Shown here: positions 16,554 to 25,929 of the stretch, piece by piece
How the letters are laid out: each line of letters opens with the position of its first letter
Numbering within the stretch: position 1 is the stretch's first letter
Source of the DNA: Streptomyces sp. A1136
GTDB lineage: Bacteria; Actinomycetota; Actinomycetes; Streptomycetales; Streptomycetaceae
Length of the DNA: 64,000 bases
Reading direction: 5' to 3'
NCBI RefSeq assembly: GCF_004795055.1
Contig: NZ_SSBJ01000011.1
Span: 124,001-188,000, forward strand
Made by a program: the position numbers and the translations under genes
Notes under the pieces: model-generated
Database searches by the model: none
Seen by the model: the letters and a program-made list of their open reading frames with translations, nothing else
Told to the model about the DNA's origin: nothing

Positions 16554-17774
16554 TCAGCTCAGCCGCTCGATGACCATGGCCATGCCCTGGCCGCCGCCCA
16601 CGCACATCGTTTCGAGGCCGAACTGCTTGTCGTGGAACTGGAGGCTGTTGATCAGGGTGCCGGTGATGCGCGCACCGGTCATCCCGAACGGGTGACCGAC
16701 GGCGATGGCCCCGCCGTTGACGTTCAGCTTCTCCAGCGGGATCTCCAGGTCCCGGTAGGACGGGATCACCTGGGCGGCGAACGCCTCGTTGATCTCGAAG
16801 AGGTCGATGTCGCCGACCGTCAGGCCGGCCCGCTTCAGGGCCTGCTTGGAGGCCTCGACCGGGCCCAGGCCCATGATCTCGGGGGAGAGGCCGGTCACGC
16901 CGGTGGAGACGATCCGGGCCAGCGGGGTCAGGCCCAGCTCCCGCGCCTTCGTGTCGCTCATGATGACCAGCGCGGCGGCGCCGTCGTTCAGCGGGCAGCA
17001 GTTGCCCGCCGTGACCAGGCCGTCGGGGCGGAAGACGGGCTTGAGGCCCTGGACGCCCTCCAGGGTGACGCCGGCGCGCGGGCCGTCGTCGGTGGAGACG
17101 ACGGTGCCGTCGGGGGTGGTGACCGGGGTGATCTCGCGGGCCCAGAACCCGTTCTTGATGGCTTCCTCGGCCAGGTTCTGCGAGCGGACGCCGAACTCGT
17201 CCATGTCCTGGCGGGTCACGCCCTTGAGCCGGGCCAGGTTCTCGGCGGTCTGCCCCATCGCGATGTAGGCGTCCGGGATCAGGCCGTCCTCGCGGGGGTC
17301 GTGCCAGGACGCGCCCTCGCTCTGCGCCACCGCGGCCGTACGGGCCTCGGCGTCGGCGAAGAGCGGGTTGTGGGTGTCGGGCAGGCCGTCGGAGGAGCCC
17401 TTCACCGAGCGGGAGACCATCTCGACGCCCGCCGAGATGAAGACGTCGCCCTCGCCCGCCTTGATGGCGTGCAGGGCCATGCGGGAGGTCTGGAGGGACG
17501 AGGAACAGTAACGGGTGATCGTGCAGCCCGGCAGGTGGTCCATGCCCATCTGTACGGCCACGATCCGGCCCAGGTTGTGGCCCTGCTCGCCGCCCGGCAG
17601 GCCGCAGCCCAGCATCAGGTCGTCGATGTCGCGCGGGTCCAGCTCGGGGACCTTGGCGAGGGCGGCCTGGATGATCGTCGCGGTCAGGTCGTCCGGGCGG
17701 ATGTCCTTGAGGGACCCCTTGAAGGCGCGCCCGATGGGCGAGCGGGCGGTGGAAACGATGACTGCTTCGGGCAT
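16554..17774 (-). CDS. Acetyl-CoA acetyltransferase / thiolase
   Basis: A 406-residue thiolase. It catalyses either acetoacetyl-CoA formation or the last thiolytic step of beta-oxidation. The acyl-accepting Cys is C90 (RYCSSSLQ). NEAFA (about residue 340), the His-bearing GHPFGMTGAR loop and the C-terminal CVGGGQGMA with the second catalytic Cys are all present, so the active site is complete. The length is typical. It is a single gene with terminator-like structure after it; neighbours do not narrow the substrate. Confidence 0.92.
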   Translation of the reverse strand: MPEAVIVSTARSPIGRAFKGSLKDIRPDDLTATIIQAALAKVPELDPRDIDDLMLGCGLPGGEQGHNLGRIVAVQMGMDHLPGCTITRYCSSSLQTSRMALHAIKAGEGDVFISAGVEMVSRSVKGSSDGLPDTHNPLFADAEARTAAVAQSEGASWHDPREDGLIPDAYIAMGQTAENLARLKGVTRQDMDEFGVRSQNLAEEAIKNGFWAREITPVTTPDGTVVSTDDGPRAGVTLEGVQGLKPVFRPDGLVTAGNCCPLNDGAAALVIMSDTKARELGLTPLARIVSTGVTGLSPEIMGLGPVEASKQALKRAGLTVGDIDLFEINEAFAAQVIPSYRDLEIPLEKLNVNGGAIAVGHPFGMTGARITGTLINSLQFHDKQFGLETMCVGGGQGMAMVIERLS

Positions 17775-17964
17775 CGGGGCTCCAAGGGGGTGCGTTGCGG
17801 CTCGTACCGGACCAGCATGTGAAGTTACCGGCCCGTACCGTCGAGGTCACCGGCCTCGCGGTGTGATGAGGACCGCACCCGGGCGGCGGGCCGAGGCGCC
17901 GGACGCCGGCCGTGCCTGCGGTGACCCACGGTAATCCGCCGCCGGACGGGCCGGGCCGCCGCCG

Positions 17965-19053
17965 TCAGGGACCGGGTACCGGGGCGTCCGAACTCTCGGC
18001 GTTCCCGGCGCTCTCGCCCGTCTCGCCCGTCTCGCCCGTCTCGTCCGCGTCGTGCGCCTCGAACGGCCGGCCGATCGGCTCGGACTCCGGCACCCGACGG
18101 CGCCGCCGGTGCTTGAGCAGGGCCCACGGCCCGCGGGCCGGGGTGACCTCGGTGCCCGCCTCGCCGGCCGCGGCGGAGGCGGCCTTCGCCACCGGCAGCA
18201 GGTCCTCGTCCCGGGACACGTCGAGGCGGTCCGATCCGGGCCACAGTCCGAGTGTCGCGCACAGGGTCGGCAGGACCGCCATGGCGGCCGTCGCGTACCC
18301 CTCGGCGGACGGGTGGTAGGAGTCCGGGCCGAACATCTCGCGGGGATTCGCCGCGAACTCGGGCCCCAGCAGGTCGCCCATCGAGACCGTACGGGCCCCC
18401 AGCGCCACCACGCCGATCGTCTGGGCCGCCGCCAACTGGCGCGAGACCCGCCGGGCCAGCATCCGCAGCGGCTGGTAGACCGGTTCGATCGTGCCGAGGT
18501 CCGGGCACGTGCCGACGACGACCTCGGAGCCCGCGAGCCGCAGCCTGCGCACCGCCGAGGTGAGCAGCCGGACCGACTGGGTGGGCGGCATGCGGCGGGT
18601 CACGTCGTTCGCGCCGATCATGATCACGCAGACGTCCGGCGCCGGGGCGTCCCCGTCCAGCAGCAGGCCCACCTGGCGGTCGAGGTCGTCCGACATCGCC
18701 CCCGAAAGGGCTACGTTGCGCAGCTCGACCGGCCGCTCGGCCACCGCCGCCAAGCCGGAGGCGAGCAGGGCGCCCGGCGTCTGCCGCGCCCGCCGGACCC
18801 CGAGGCCGGCCGCCGTGGAATCGCCGAGCATGCCCAACCGCAGGAGACCGGGACTAAGCTCGGGACCACCGAACTCGCTCCCGTAGACCCCGTCGGCGCG
18901 GGGCGGATCGGGCAGGCCGGTGCCCACCGTGCGCTTGGCGAACTGGACCTCCGCCAGCACCAGTCCCACCGCGGCGACGCCGAGCAGCCCGAGGCCGCCT
19001 CCGCCGTACGCCGCGCCCGCCGCGATCCGGCGGGCCGTCCTCGCCCTGGACAC
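17965..19053 (-). CDS. Membrane-anchored SGNH/GDSL hydrolase
   Basis: A 362-residue protein with an N-terminal anchor helix or uncleaved signal (about residues 12-34), then an SGNH esterase fold. The nucleophile motif is LGDSTAAG, block II Gly is in the ALSGAMSDDL region, block III is GAND, and the catalytic Asp/His pair is in DSYHPSAEGY. The C-terminal tail is low complexity, with GET triplet repeats encoded by a 9-bp tandem repeat. The start is a GTG at 19053. It probably acts outside the membrane on an ester of a lipid, peptidoglycan or glycan; the substrate is not visible. It is divergent from cystathionine beta-synthase. Confidence 0.88.
   Translation of the reverse strand: MSRARTARRIAAGAAYGGGGLGLLGVAAVGLVLAEVQFAKRTVGTGLPDPPRADGVYGSEFGGPELSPGLLRLGMLGDSTAAGLGVRRARQTPGALLASGLAAVAERPVELRNVALSGAMSDDLDRQVGLLLDGDAPAPDVCVIMIGANDVTRRMPPTQSVRLLTSAVRRLRLAGSEVVVGTCPDLGTIEPVYQPLRMLARRVSRQLAAAQTIGVVALGARTVSMGDLLGPEFAANPREMFGPDSYHPSAEGYATAAMAVLPTLCATLGLWPGSDRLDVSRDEDLLPVAKAASAAAGEAGTEVTPARGPWALLKHRRRRRVPESEPIGRPFEAHDADETGETGETGESAGNAESSDAPVPGP
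18013..18048. repeat. 9-bp tandem repeat encoding GET units
   Basis: Four copies of CTCGCCCGT (the last degenerate) lie in the 3' part of the SGNH hydrolase gene and encode Gly-Glu-Thr triplets. In-frame copy number changes would only lengthen or shorten the tail. Confidence 0.75.
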
Positions 19054-19183
19054 CCTCGGGCACCTCGCTTTCCTGCTGCCCCGATGACCTTCCTGCCCCG
19101 TAGAGCCGGTCCGTCAATCCCTTAGCGCATACTCTGGCCGGACCTCCCGGAGAACCCGTGGAGTCCCCTCCTTGGAGAACATG

Positions 19184-20569
19184 GTGCAATTCCACGACTC
19201 GATGATCAGCCTCGTCGGCAACACCCCGCTGGTGAAGCTCAACCGTGTGACCGAAGGCCTGCAGGCCACCGTCCTTGCGAAGGTCGAGTACTTCAATCCC
19301 GGTGGATCCGTGAAGGACCGGATCGCCGTCCGGATGATCGAGGCCGCCGAGCAGAGCGGTGCCCTCAAGCCCGGCGGCACCATCGTGGAGCCGACCAGTG
19401 GCAACACCGGCGTAGGACTCGCCATCGTGGCCCAGCAGAAGGGCTACAAGTGCATCTTCGTCTGCCCTGACAAGGTGTCCCTGGACAAGATCAACGTGCT
19501 GCGCGCGTACGGCGCCGACGTGGTCGTCTGCCCGACCGCCGTCGATCCCGAGCACCCGGACTCGTACTACAACGTCTCGGACCGCCTCGTGCGCGAGACG
19601 CCCGGCGCCTGGAAGCCCGACCAGTACAGCAACCCGAACAACCCCCGTTCGCACTACGAGACCACCGGTCCCGAGCTGTGGGAGCAGACGGACGGGAAGA
19701 TCACCCACTTCGTGGCGGGCGTCGGTACCGGCGGCACGATCTCCGGCACCGGCAACTACCTCAAGGAGGTGTCCGGCGGCAAGGTCAAGGTCATCGGCGC
19801 CGACCCCGAGGGCTCCGTCTACTCGGGCGGCTCCGGCCGCCCGTACCTGGTCGAGGGCGTCGGCGAGGACTTCTGGCCGACCGCCTACGACCGCAACGTC
19901 ACGGACGAGATCATCGCGGTGTCCGACAAGGACTCCTTCCAGATGACGCGTCGCCTCGCGAAGGAAGAGGGCCTGCTGGTCGGTGGCTCCTGCGGCATGG
20001 CGGTCGTCGCCGCGCTCAAGGCCGCCGAGGGCCTGGGTCCGGACGACGTGGTCGTCGTGCTGCTGCCCGACAGCGGTCGCGGCTACATGAGCAAGATCTT
20101 CAGCGACGAGTGGATGGCGGGTCACGGCTTCCTGGAGGAGGCCGGACCGTCGGCGCGCATCGGTGACGTGCTCGGGGACAAGGAGGGCGCCATGCCGTCC
20201 CTGGTCCACATGCACCCCGAGGAGACCGTCGGCGAGGCCATCGACGTGCTCCGTGAGTACGGCGTCTCGCAGATGCCGATCGTCAAGCCGGGCGCCGGTC
20301 ACCCGGACGTGATGGCGGCCGAGGTCATCGGTTCCGTCGTCGAGAAGGAGCTGCTGGCGGCGCTGTTCGCGCAGCGGGCCTCGCTGGGCGACCCGCTGGA
20401 GAAGCACATGAGCCCGCCGCTGCCGCAGGTCGGCTCCGGCGAGCCGGTCGCCGAGCTGATGGCGGTGCTGGGCGAGGCCGACGCGGCGATCGTGCTGGTC
20501 GAGGGCAAGCCGACGGGTGTCGTCAGCCGCCAGGACCTGCTCGCCTTCCTGGCGAAGTCGGGCAAGTAG
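19184..20569 (+). CDS. cbs: Cystathionine beta-synthase
   Basis: A 461-residue PLP enzyme that condenses homocysteine with serine, the first step of reverse transsulfuration. The catalytic domain has the PLP Lys K44 (NPGGSVKDR), the SGNTG loop (EPTSGNTGVGLA) and the phosphate-binding GTGGTISGTG. A C-terminal pair of CBS domains follows (about residues 335-455). The CBS pair separates it from plain cysteine synthase. Start: GGAG at 19174-19177 is 6 nt from the GTG at 19184 (VQFHDSMISL), and only 3 nt from the ATG at 19181, which is the alternative. It lacks the N-terminal heme domain of the human enzyme. Confidence 0.93.
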   Translation: MQFHDSMISLVGNTPLVKLNRVTEGLQATVLAKVEYFNPGGSVKDRIAVRMIEAAEQSGALKPGGTIVEPTSGNTGVGLAIVAQQKGYKCIFVCPDKVSLDKINVLRAYGADVVVCPTAVDPEHPDSYYNVSDRLVRETPGAWKPDQYSNPNNPRSHYETTGPELWEQTDGKITHFVAGVGTGGTISGTGNYLKEVSGGKVKVIGADPEGSVYSGGSGRPYLVEGVGEDFWPTAYDRNVTDEIIAVSDKDSFQMTRRLAKEEGLLVGGSCGMAVVAALKAAEGLGPDDVVVVLLPDSGRGYMSKIFSDEWMAGHGFLEEAGPSARIGDVLGDKEGAMPSLVHMHPEETVGEAIDVLREYGVSQMPIVKPGAGHPDVMAAEVIGSVVEKELLAALFAQRASLGDPLEKHMSPPLPQVGSGEPVAELMAVLGEADAAIVLVEGKPTGVVSRQDLLAFLAKSGK

Positions 20570-20836
20570 CCCGACCGGCCCGGGTCCGTCGGCCGTGTGG
20601 TCGGCGGCCGGGCGACGGGTCGACCCGCGCTCTCGTCGGCCTGTCGCCCGATCGGTACGGGCCCGACACGTGACGGCAGCACCGGCTTAACACGGCTCCG
20701 GCACAGTGGTGGTTGTCGGCGGGGAGCGGCGCAGGCCCCGACCGGCACCACGGAACGGCGTTGGCGTACTTCCGGAGCGGCTCCCGGACCGCGTGAACGC
20801 CACGGACGCGGACGGCCCTGACCCGGCCCGTGTCCT

Positions 20837-20895
20837 GCGCGGGGACCGCCGTCGTCCCGCCCCCCGGGCAACCGGGGGTGCGGCGGTCCCCGCGC
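20837..20895. terminator. Nested double hairpin between convergent genes
   Basis: Outer perfect 15-bp arms (20837-20851 and 20881-20895) enclose a second perfect hairpin, CCCCCGG-GCAA-CCGGGGG (20861-20878). It lies in the 376-bp gap 20570-20945 between cystathionine beta-synthase (plus) and a minus-strand gene, and probably serves both. The rest of that gap shows no gene. Confidence 0.75.
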
Positions 20896-20945
20896 CCGTC
20901 CGTCGGTGCTCCGCCCGTTTCTGTTTCTGCTCCGCCGGTGTCGGC

Positions 20946-21323
20946 TCAGGCCGGGCGGTCGCCGGGGTGGCGGCGCGGGAGGCGCTTGGCGGCGTGGGCG
21001 AAGTTCACCGCGACGATCCCGGCCCAGGAGACCAGCAGTCCCGTGAGGTGCGCCTGGGCCGCGGCGATGGCCGTCAGGGGGACCGCCAGCACCAGCGTGA
21101 CGATGGCGAAGCCGAACCGCTCGCCGAAGTTCCCGTCGTCCGCCGAGTGCCCGGGACGCTCACCGCGGGCCGTCGCCAGCCGTTCCTCCGCCAGTCGGCG
21201 TCTGACCTGCGTGTGGATCGTGTCGACGAACGAGTCCACCAGTGCGGGCTCGTACTCCGGACCCAGCTCCCTGCGCGCGCCCAACGTGGCGTCGAGTTCC
21301 TTCTTCAGCTCCTGGCGCTCCAT
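20946..21323 (-). CDS. Small two-helix membrane protein
   Basis: A 125-residue protein starting MERQELKKELDATLGARRELG. A charged helical N-terminus of about 70 residues is followed by two membrane helices (about 75-95 and 99-117) and a short basic tail (KRLPRRHPGDRP). The start was chosen at the ATG at 21323, where the charged domain begins. The layout of a soluble helical head with a two-helix hairpin is common in small actinobacterial envelope proteins. The family is not recognised. It is divergent from the RpiR regulator gene. Confidence 0.75.
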   Translation of the reverse strand: MERQELKKELDATLGARRELGPEYEPALVDSFVDTIHTQVRRRLAEERLATARGERPGHSADDGNFGERFGFAIVTLVLAVPLTAIAAAQAHLTGLLVSWAGIVAVNFAHAAKRLPRRHPGDRPA

Positions 21324-21426
21324 GCGCCCACCGTAGGAACCCGCGGCCGCCCGGACACTGGGGCTAACCCCCGTCTCGCGCAGCGATCCGCGGCTTGCCG
21401 TCCTGCATAACCACATGCAGAGTGCT

Positions 21427-21446
21427 CGGTGACTGAATATTCACCG
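21427..21446. promoter_or_regulatory. Operator-like dyad upstream of the RpiR gene
   Basis: CGGTGACTGAATATTCACCG contains outer arms CGGTGA/TCACCG and a perfect 10-bp palindrome TGAATATTCA (21434-21443), 24-43 bp before the ATG at 21470. RpiR family regulators bind palindromes upstream of their targets, so autoregulation is a reasonable inference. Confidence 0.55.
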
Positions 21447-21469
21447 GTATCGGGGACGGAGGGGACGGG

Positions 21470-22312
21470 ATGAGCGACAGCCCGGCCGCGAGGCTGCAGA
21501 AGCTGTTCGAGGGGCACCGGTTGACGCCGACCCAGCGGCGGATCGCGCACTGCATGGTGCGGGGCGCCGCGGAAGTGCCCTTCCTGTCGAGCGTGGAGCT
21601 CGCGGAACTGGCCGGGGTCAGCCAGCCGTCCGTGACGCGCTTCGCGGTGGCGCTCGGCTTCGACGGATACCCGGCGCTCCGGCGCCACCTGCGCGAGGTG
21701 GCGCCGGCCGAGCGGCCGGAGGGCGGGCGGCAGGACCCGTACAACGAGTACCAGCAGGCCGTCCAGGGGGAGATCGAGAACCTGCGCCGGCTCTCGGCCA
21801 TGCTCGCCGATCCCGCACCCGTCCAGGAGGCGGGTCGGCTGCTGGCCGGGTCCCGCCCGCTGCCGGTGCTGGGGTTGCGCGCGGCGTCCTCGCAGGCGCG
21901 GGGCTTCGCGTACTTCGCCGCCAAGGTCCATCCCGACGTCCGGCTGCTCGACGAGGGCGGCTCGATGCTCGCCGACCGGATCGACGCGGCGGTGGCGGCC
22001 GGCGCCTCGGCGCTGCTGTGCTTCGCGCTGCCCCGGCACCCGCGGGAGGTCGTGGAGGCCCTGGACCACGGGCGGGCGGCCGGGCTGACGGTGGTGACCG
22101 TCGCCGACTCCGCCTTCGCCCCGGTGGCGCGCCACTCGGACCTGTTGATCCCGGCGCCGGTGGGCACGGGGCTGGCCTTCGACACGGCGTGCGCGCCGAT
22201 GCTGTTGGGCCGGGTCCTGCTGGAGGCCATGGCCGACGCCCTGCCCGACGCGCAGTCCCGCCTTGAGGCCTTCGACGCCCGCGCGGCGTCCCGCGGCCTG
22301 TTCGTGGAGTGA
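21470..22312 (+). CDS. MurR/RpiR family transcriptional regulator
   Basis: A 280-residue protein. The N-terminal helix-turn-helix (residues 1-80) contains the RpiR signature LAELAGVSQPSVTRFAVALGF. The C-terminal SIS domain (about 115-260) usually binds phosphosugars or related metabolites. GGAGGGG precedes the ATG. A dyad TGAATATTCA lies just upstream. The genes next to it are a decarboxylase and the hut operon rather than sugar genes, so a non-sugar effector is possible, as in some RpiR proteins that control amino-acid catabolism. The target assignment is inference. Confidence 0.92.
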   Translation: MSDSPAARLQKLFEGHRLTPTQRRIAHCMVRGAAEVPFLSSVELAELAGVSQPSVTRFAVALGFDGYPALRRHLREVAPAERPEGGRQDPYNEYQQAVQGEIENLRRLSAMLADPAPVQEAGRLLAGSRPLPVLGLRAASSQARGFAYFAAKVHPDVRLLDEGGSMLADRIDAAVAAGASALLCFALPRHPREVVEALDHGRAAGLTVVTVADSAFAPVARHSDLLIPAPVGTGLAFDTACAPMLLGRVLLEAMADALPDAQSRLEAFDARAASRGLFVE

Positions 22313-22400
22313 CGCGGGCGGGCGCGGGCGCATCAGGCCCCGCCGGTGCGCGAGGCGGGGGGCCCGGCGCGGAGCCCCGGTGAGCGCTGCCCGGGCGCCT

Positions 22401-22674
22401 GTGGCCGACCGCGCACACCGGGACGGGACGACGGGCCGCCGGCGATCGCCGCACTGCGGCTGACGTGGGTCGGCGTCGAACCGCCCACCCTCTGTCGACG
22501 GCTTGCCGCCGACCGACGCCCGACAAGCCGGCGGCAGGCCGCCGAACCGGTGCCGACTGCCGTCCCGGGCGCCCCCTCGGCGCGCTCCGCGCCGAGGGGG
22601 CCGGAGCCGCGGCAGCCGTCGGACGGGACAGATCGCCACGGGCTGCACCCGTCCCGGTGTGCGCGGCCGGCCAC
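22401..22674. repeat. 27-bp inverted repeat pair in the 402-bp convergent gap
   Basis: The left arm 22401-22427 and right arm 22648-22674 are reverse complements with a single mismatch in 27 bp, 220 bp apart. They flank a strong hairpin at 22571-22601. No transposase frame lies between them. The whole 22313-22714 gap has no gene I can support. It may be a remnant or small non-coding mobile unit, or an extended convergent terminator. Confidence 0.6.
22571..22601. terminator. Hairpin terminator between rpiR-like and decarboxylase genes
   Basis: Perfect 14-bp arms (22571-22584 and 22588-22601) with a CTC loop, between two convergent genes ending at 22312 and 22715. It can act on both strands. 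Confidence 0.75.
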
Positions 22675-22714
22675 GGGCGGGGTGAGGGGCCGCCGGCGCG
22701 GCGGCGCGCGACCG

Positions 22715-24148
22715 CTACCGGAGCGCGTCCCGGAGGTCGCCGCCCGCCTCGGCGACGATCGAGGCCGGTGACTGCGCCGGGCGGGCCAGGGCGAAGCGGA
22801 CCTCGCCCGCGGCGGTCACCGTGAAGCCGTGGATCGCCGGCCGCGGGAGGCTGTTGTAGCCGTAGTGGGCGGTGAAGAAGTAGGCGCCGGTGTCGGGGAC
22901 GCCGATCAGGTCCCCCGCCGAGAGCTCCGGAAGCTCCCGCGCCGTCGCCAGCAGGTCGCCGGCGAAGCACGCCGGGCCCGCGATGTCCTGGGGGAGAGGG
23001 GGGCCGGTCAGCGGGGAGCCGTTCGGGTCGTACGGGAGGATGCGCAAGGGCCAGGACGCCGGCGCGTACACCGTGCGCGTGGCCAACTGCACGCCCGCGT
23101 GGGTCACCGCGATGCGGCGCCCGCCGGTCGCCTTCGCGTACTCGACCCGCGCGAGGATCAGTCCGTGCTTGGCGAGCAGGGACCGCCCGAACTCGGTGAC
23201 CAGGCCGTAGCCGCCGTCGAACAGGGCCGGGACGGCCTCCCGCAGGGCCGCCACGTACTGCGCGTACGTCGGGGTGGCCGCGTCGGAGGCGAAGTTCACC
23301 GGGAGGCCGCCGCCGATGTCGAGGGTGTCGACCTGGCGGCGTCCGGCCGCCGCGTTGATCTCCTCCGCCAGGGCGTGCAGTTCCCGTACGCCCTGCGCGA
23401 TCAGCGCCAACGGCACGCCCTGCGAACCGGAGTGGGCGTGCAACCGGGTCAGCCACGGCCGGTCCAGATAGGCCTCCACGAGCCACGCCCGGGCTCCCGG
23501 ATCGCGCAGCGGGACCCCGAACTTGGAGGTGGCGGTCGCCGTCGAGAGGGCGTCGATCGTGCCGGCGCCGGTCTGCGGGTTGACCCGTACGCCGACCGGC
23601 GAGCGGGACGGGCCCGCCGACACCAGGGCGTCCACCCGCTCCAGCTCCTGCCGGTTGTCGACGTTGACGGCGATCCCGAGGGCGAGGGCCTCGCGCAGCT
23701 CCGCCGGCGTCTTGGCGGGGGAGTCCAGGACGGTGTCCGCGGGCGCCACCCCGGCCGCCCGGGCCAGTGCCAGCTCCCCGGGGCTCGCCACCTCGCAGCC
23801 GATCCCTTCGTCCGCGAGCAGCCGCAGCACCGGGACCAGCGGGGCGGCCTTGACCGCGAAGGCGTGCAGGACGGGGGTGCCCGGCGCGAGCGCCGAGGCG
23901 AAGGCGCCGGTCAGGGCCCGGGCGGAGGCGCGGATGCCCGCGGTGTCCAGGAGGCAGACCAGTGGCTCGCCCGACTCCGCCCCGCCCACCAGTCCCTGCG
24001 CGACGGCCGCCCTGACGGCAAGGTCCCGTCGGCGGGCGGCGGCCCGCCCTTCCTCGTCGGTCGCCGGGCCCGATGGTCCGGCCGATTTCCCGGCCGCTGC
24101 CCGGCCCGCCGTCCCGTCCGCTGTCCTGTCGGAAGCCATGTCCGCCAT
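22715..24148 (-). CDS. Diaminopimelate decarboxylase-like PLP enzyme
   Basis: A fold-type III PLP decarboxylase of about 477 residues from the ATG at 24148. The barrel has the PLP Lys in HAFAVKA (K100), SPAKT, HSGSQG, a glycine-rich [10 protein letters not shown] loop, and the C-terminal [11 protein letters not shown] region near the active site. It belongs with lysine/diaminopimelate decarboxylases and carboxynorspermidine-type relatives. Frame continuity would allow a start at 24196, but that ATG lies inside the core of the divergent hutU promoter candidate, so 24148 or 24139 is preferred. Its location beside hut and an RpiR regulator suggests a catabolic or specialised role rather than lysine biosynthesis; the substrate is uncertain. 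Confidence 0.82.
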   Translation of the reverse strand: MADMASDRTADGTAGRAAAGKSAGPSGPATDEEGRAAARRRDLAVRAAVAQGLVGGAESGEPLVCLLDTAGIRASARALTGAFASALAPGTPVLHAFAVKAAPLVPVLRLLADEGIGCEVASPGELALARAAGVAPADTVLDSPAKTPAELREALALGIAVNVDNRQELERVDALVSAGPSRSPVGVRVNPQTGAGTIDALSTATATSKFGVPLRDPGARAWLVEAYLDRPWLTRLHAHSGSQGVPLALIAQGVRELHALAEEINAAAGRRQVDTLDIGGGLPVNFASDAATPTYAQYVAALREAVPALFDGGYGLVTEFGRSLLAKHGLILARVEYAKATGGRRIAVTHAGVQLATRTVYAPASWPLRILPYDPNGSPLTGPPLPQDIAGPACFAGDLLATARELPELSAGDLIGVPDTGAYFFTAHYGYNSLPRPAIHGFTVTAAGEVRFALARPAQSPASIVAEAGGDLRDALR

Positions 24149-24178
24149 CCCATCATCCGGCGCGATGGCCCGCAGCTG

Positions 24179-24213
24179 TTGACTGGATCTATTCATGCAG
24201 CGAGGATGTGAAT
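24179..24213 (+). promoter_or_regulatory. Candidate hut promoter with overlapping dyad
   Basis: TTGACT (24179-24184), a 17-nt spacer and GAGGAT (24202-24207) match the Streptomyces housekeeping promoter pattern, placing transcription about 30 nt before hutU. An inverted repeat ATTCA-N13-TGAAT (24191-24213) overlaps the spacer and -10, where a repressor would block it. TGAAT/ATTCA half-sites also form the palindrome upstream of the RpiR gene. Confidence 0.5.
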
Positions 24214-24243
24214 GGATTGACCAACATCGGAGGAGGCACCGCC

Positions 24244-25929
24244 ATGTCAGGACCCCGCCCCGTACGTGCCGCGCGAGGTACCGAGCTCAGCGCCCTGGGA
24301 TGGCAGCAGGAAGCCGCCCTGCGCATGCTCCAGAACAACCTCGACCCCGAGGTCGCCGAGCACCCGGACAAGCTCGTCGTCTACGGCGGCACCGGCAAGG
24401 CCGCCCGCGACTGGCGCTCGTACGACGCGATGGTCCGCACCCTGCGCACGCTGAAGCAGGACGAGACGATGCTCGTCCAGTCCGGCCGCCCGGTCGGCGT
24501 GATGCAGACCCACGAGTGGGCGCCGCGCGTCCTGCTCGCCAACTCCAACCTGGTCGGCGACTGGGCCAACTGGGAGGAGTTCCGCCGCCTGGAGCACCTC
24601 GGCCTGACCATGTACGGCCAGATGACCGCCGGCTCCTGGATCTACATCGGCACCCAGGGCATCCTCCAGGGCACCTACGAGACCTTCGCCGCCGTCGCCG
24701 CCAAGCTGCATTCGATCGGTAAGGGAGGGGTCGGCGGCACCCTCGCCGGCACCATCACCCTCACCGCCGGCCTCGGCGGCATGGGCGGCGCCCAGCCGCT
24801 CGCGGTGACGATGAACGACGGCGTCGCGATCTGCATCGACGTCGACCCGCGCGCCATCGAGCGCCGCATCGAGCACCGCTACCTGGACGTGAAGGCCGAC
24901 AACCTGCGGCACGCGCTCCAGCTCGCGGTCGAGGCGCGCGACGCCCGCAAGCCGCTCTCCATCGGCCTGCTCGGCAACGCGGCGGACCTGCTCCCGCAGA
25001 TGCTCGCCGAGGGCGCCCCGATCGACATCGTCACGGACCAGACCTCCGCCCACGACCCGCTCGCCTACCTGCCGACCGGCGTCGCCTTCGACGACATGGC
25101 CGACTACGCGGCCAAGGACCCGGCGGGCTTCACCACCCGCGCCCGCGAGTCCATGGCCAAGCACGTCGAGGCCATGGTCGGCTTCATGGACGCCGGCGCC
25201 GAGGTCTTCGACTACGGCAACTCCATCCGCGGCGAGGCCCGGCTGGCCGGCTACGAACGCGCCTTCGCCTTCCCCGGCTTCGTCCCCGCCTACATCCGGC
25301 CGCTGTTCTGCGAAGGCAAGGGCCCCTTCCGCTGGGCGGCGCTGTCCGGCGAGGCCTCGGACATCCACAAGACCGACAAGGCGATGCTCGAACTCTTCCC
25401 CGAGAACGAGTCCCTTCACCGCTGGATCAAGATGGCCGGCGAGCGCGTCCACTTCCAGGGCCTGCCCGCGCGGATCTGCTGGCTCGGTTACGGCGAGCGC
25501 GACAAGGCCGGCGAGCGCTTCAACGACATGGTCGCCTCCGGCGAACTCGCGGCCCCGCTCGCCATCGGCCGCGACCACCTCGACTGCGGTTCCGTCGCCT
25601 CCCCGTACCGCGAGACCGAGGCCATGCTCGACGGCTCCGACGCGATCGCCGACTGGCCGCTGCTCAACGCCATGGTCAACGTCGCCTCCGGCGCGTCCTG
25701 GGTCTCCATCCACCACGGCGGCGGCGTCGGCATGGGCCGCTCGATCCACGCGGGCCAGGTCTCGGTCGCCGACGGCACCAAGCTCGCCGGCGAGAAGATC
25801 CGCCGCGTCCTGACAAACGACCCGGGCATGGGCGTCATCCGCCACGTCGACGCCGGCTACGACATCGCCGAGACGGTGGCGGACGAGCGCGGCGTGCGCG
25901 TCCCGATGCGCGAGGGCGACGACGCGTGA
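24244..25929 (+). CDS. hutU: Urocanate hydratase
   Basis: A 561-residue urocanase that converts urocanate to imidazolonepropionate, step two of histidine breakdown. It has the NAD-binding glycine segment [11 protein letters not shown] (about 175-185) and the family signature [10 protein letters not shown] (404-413) containing C412, equivalent to the conserved active-site Cys. The length is typical. GGAGGAGG lies about 8 nt before the ATG at 24244. It is the first gene of a four-gene operon with 4-bp or 10-bp overlaps to the next two genes. Histidine ammonia-lyase (hutH) is not in the window. Confidence 0.97.
   Translation: MSGPRPVRAARGTELSALGWQQEAALRMLQNNLDPEVAEHPDKLVVYGGTGKAARDWRSYDAMVRTLRTLKQDETMLVQSGRPVGVMQTHEWAPRVLLANSNLVGDWANWEEFRRLEHLGLTMYGQMTAGSWIYIGTQGILQGTYETFAAVAAKLHSIGKGGVGGTLAGTITLTAGLGGMGGAQPLAVTMNDGVAICIDVDPRAIERRIEHRYLDVKADNLRHALQLAVEARDARKPLSIGLLGNAADLLPQMLAEGAPIDIVTDQTSAHDPLAYLPTGVAFDDMADYAAKDPAGFTTRARESMAKHVEAMVGFMDAGAEVFDYGNSIRGEARLAGYERAFAFPGFVPAYIRPLFCEGKGPFRWAALSGEASDIHKTDKAMLELFPENESLHRWIKMAGERVHFQGLPARICWLGYGERDKAGERFNDMVASGELAAPLAIGRDHLDCGSVASPYRETEAMLDGSDAIADWPLLNAMVNVASGASWVSIHHGGGVGMGRSIHAGQVSVADGTKLAGEKIRRVLTNDPGMGVIRHVDAGYDIAETVADERGVRVPMREGDDA

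Noticed and set aside
22401..22674. Complete insertion sequence
   Set aside because: The inverted repeats enclose only 220 bp with no transposase frame; at most a non-autonomous or remnant element.
24148..24196. Longer start of the decarboxylase at 24196
   Set aside because: That ATG falls inside the core of the divergent hut promoter candidate and lacks a ribosome site.
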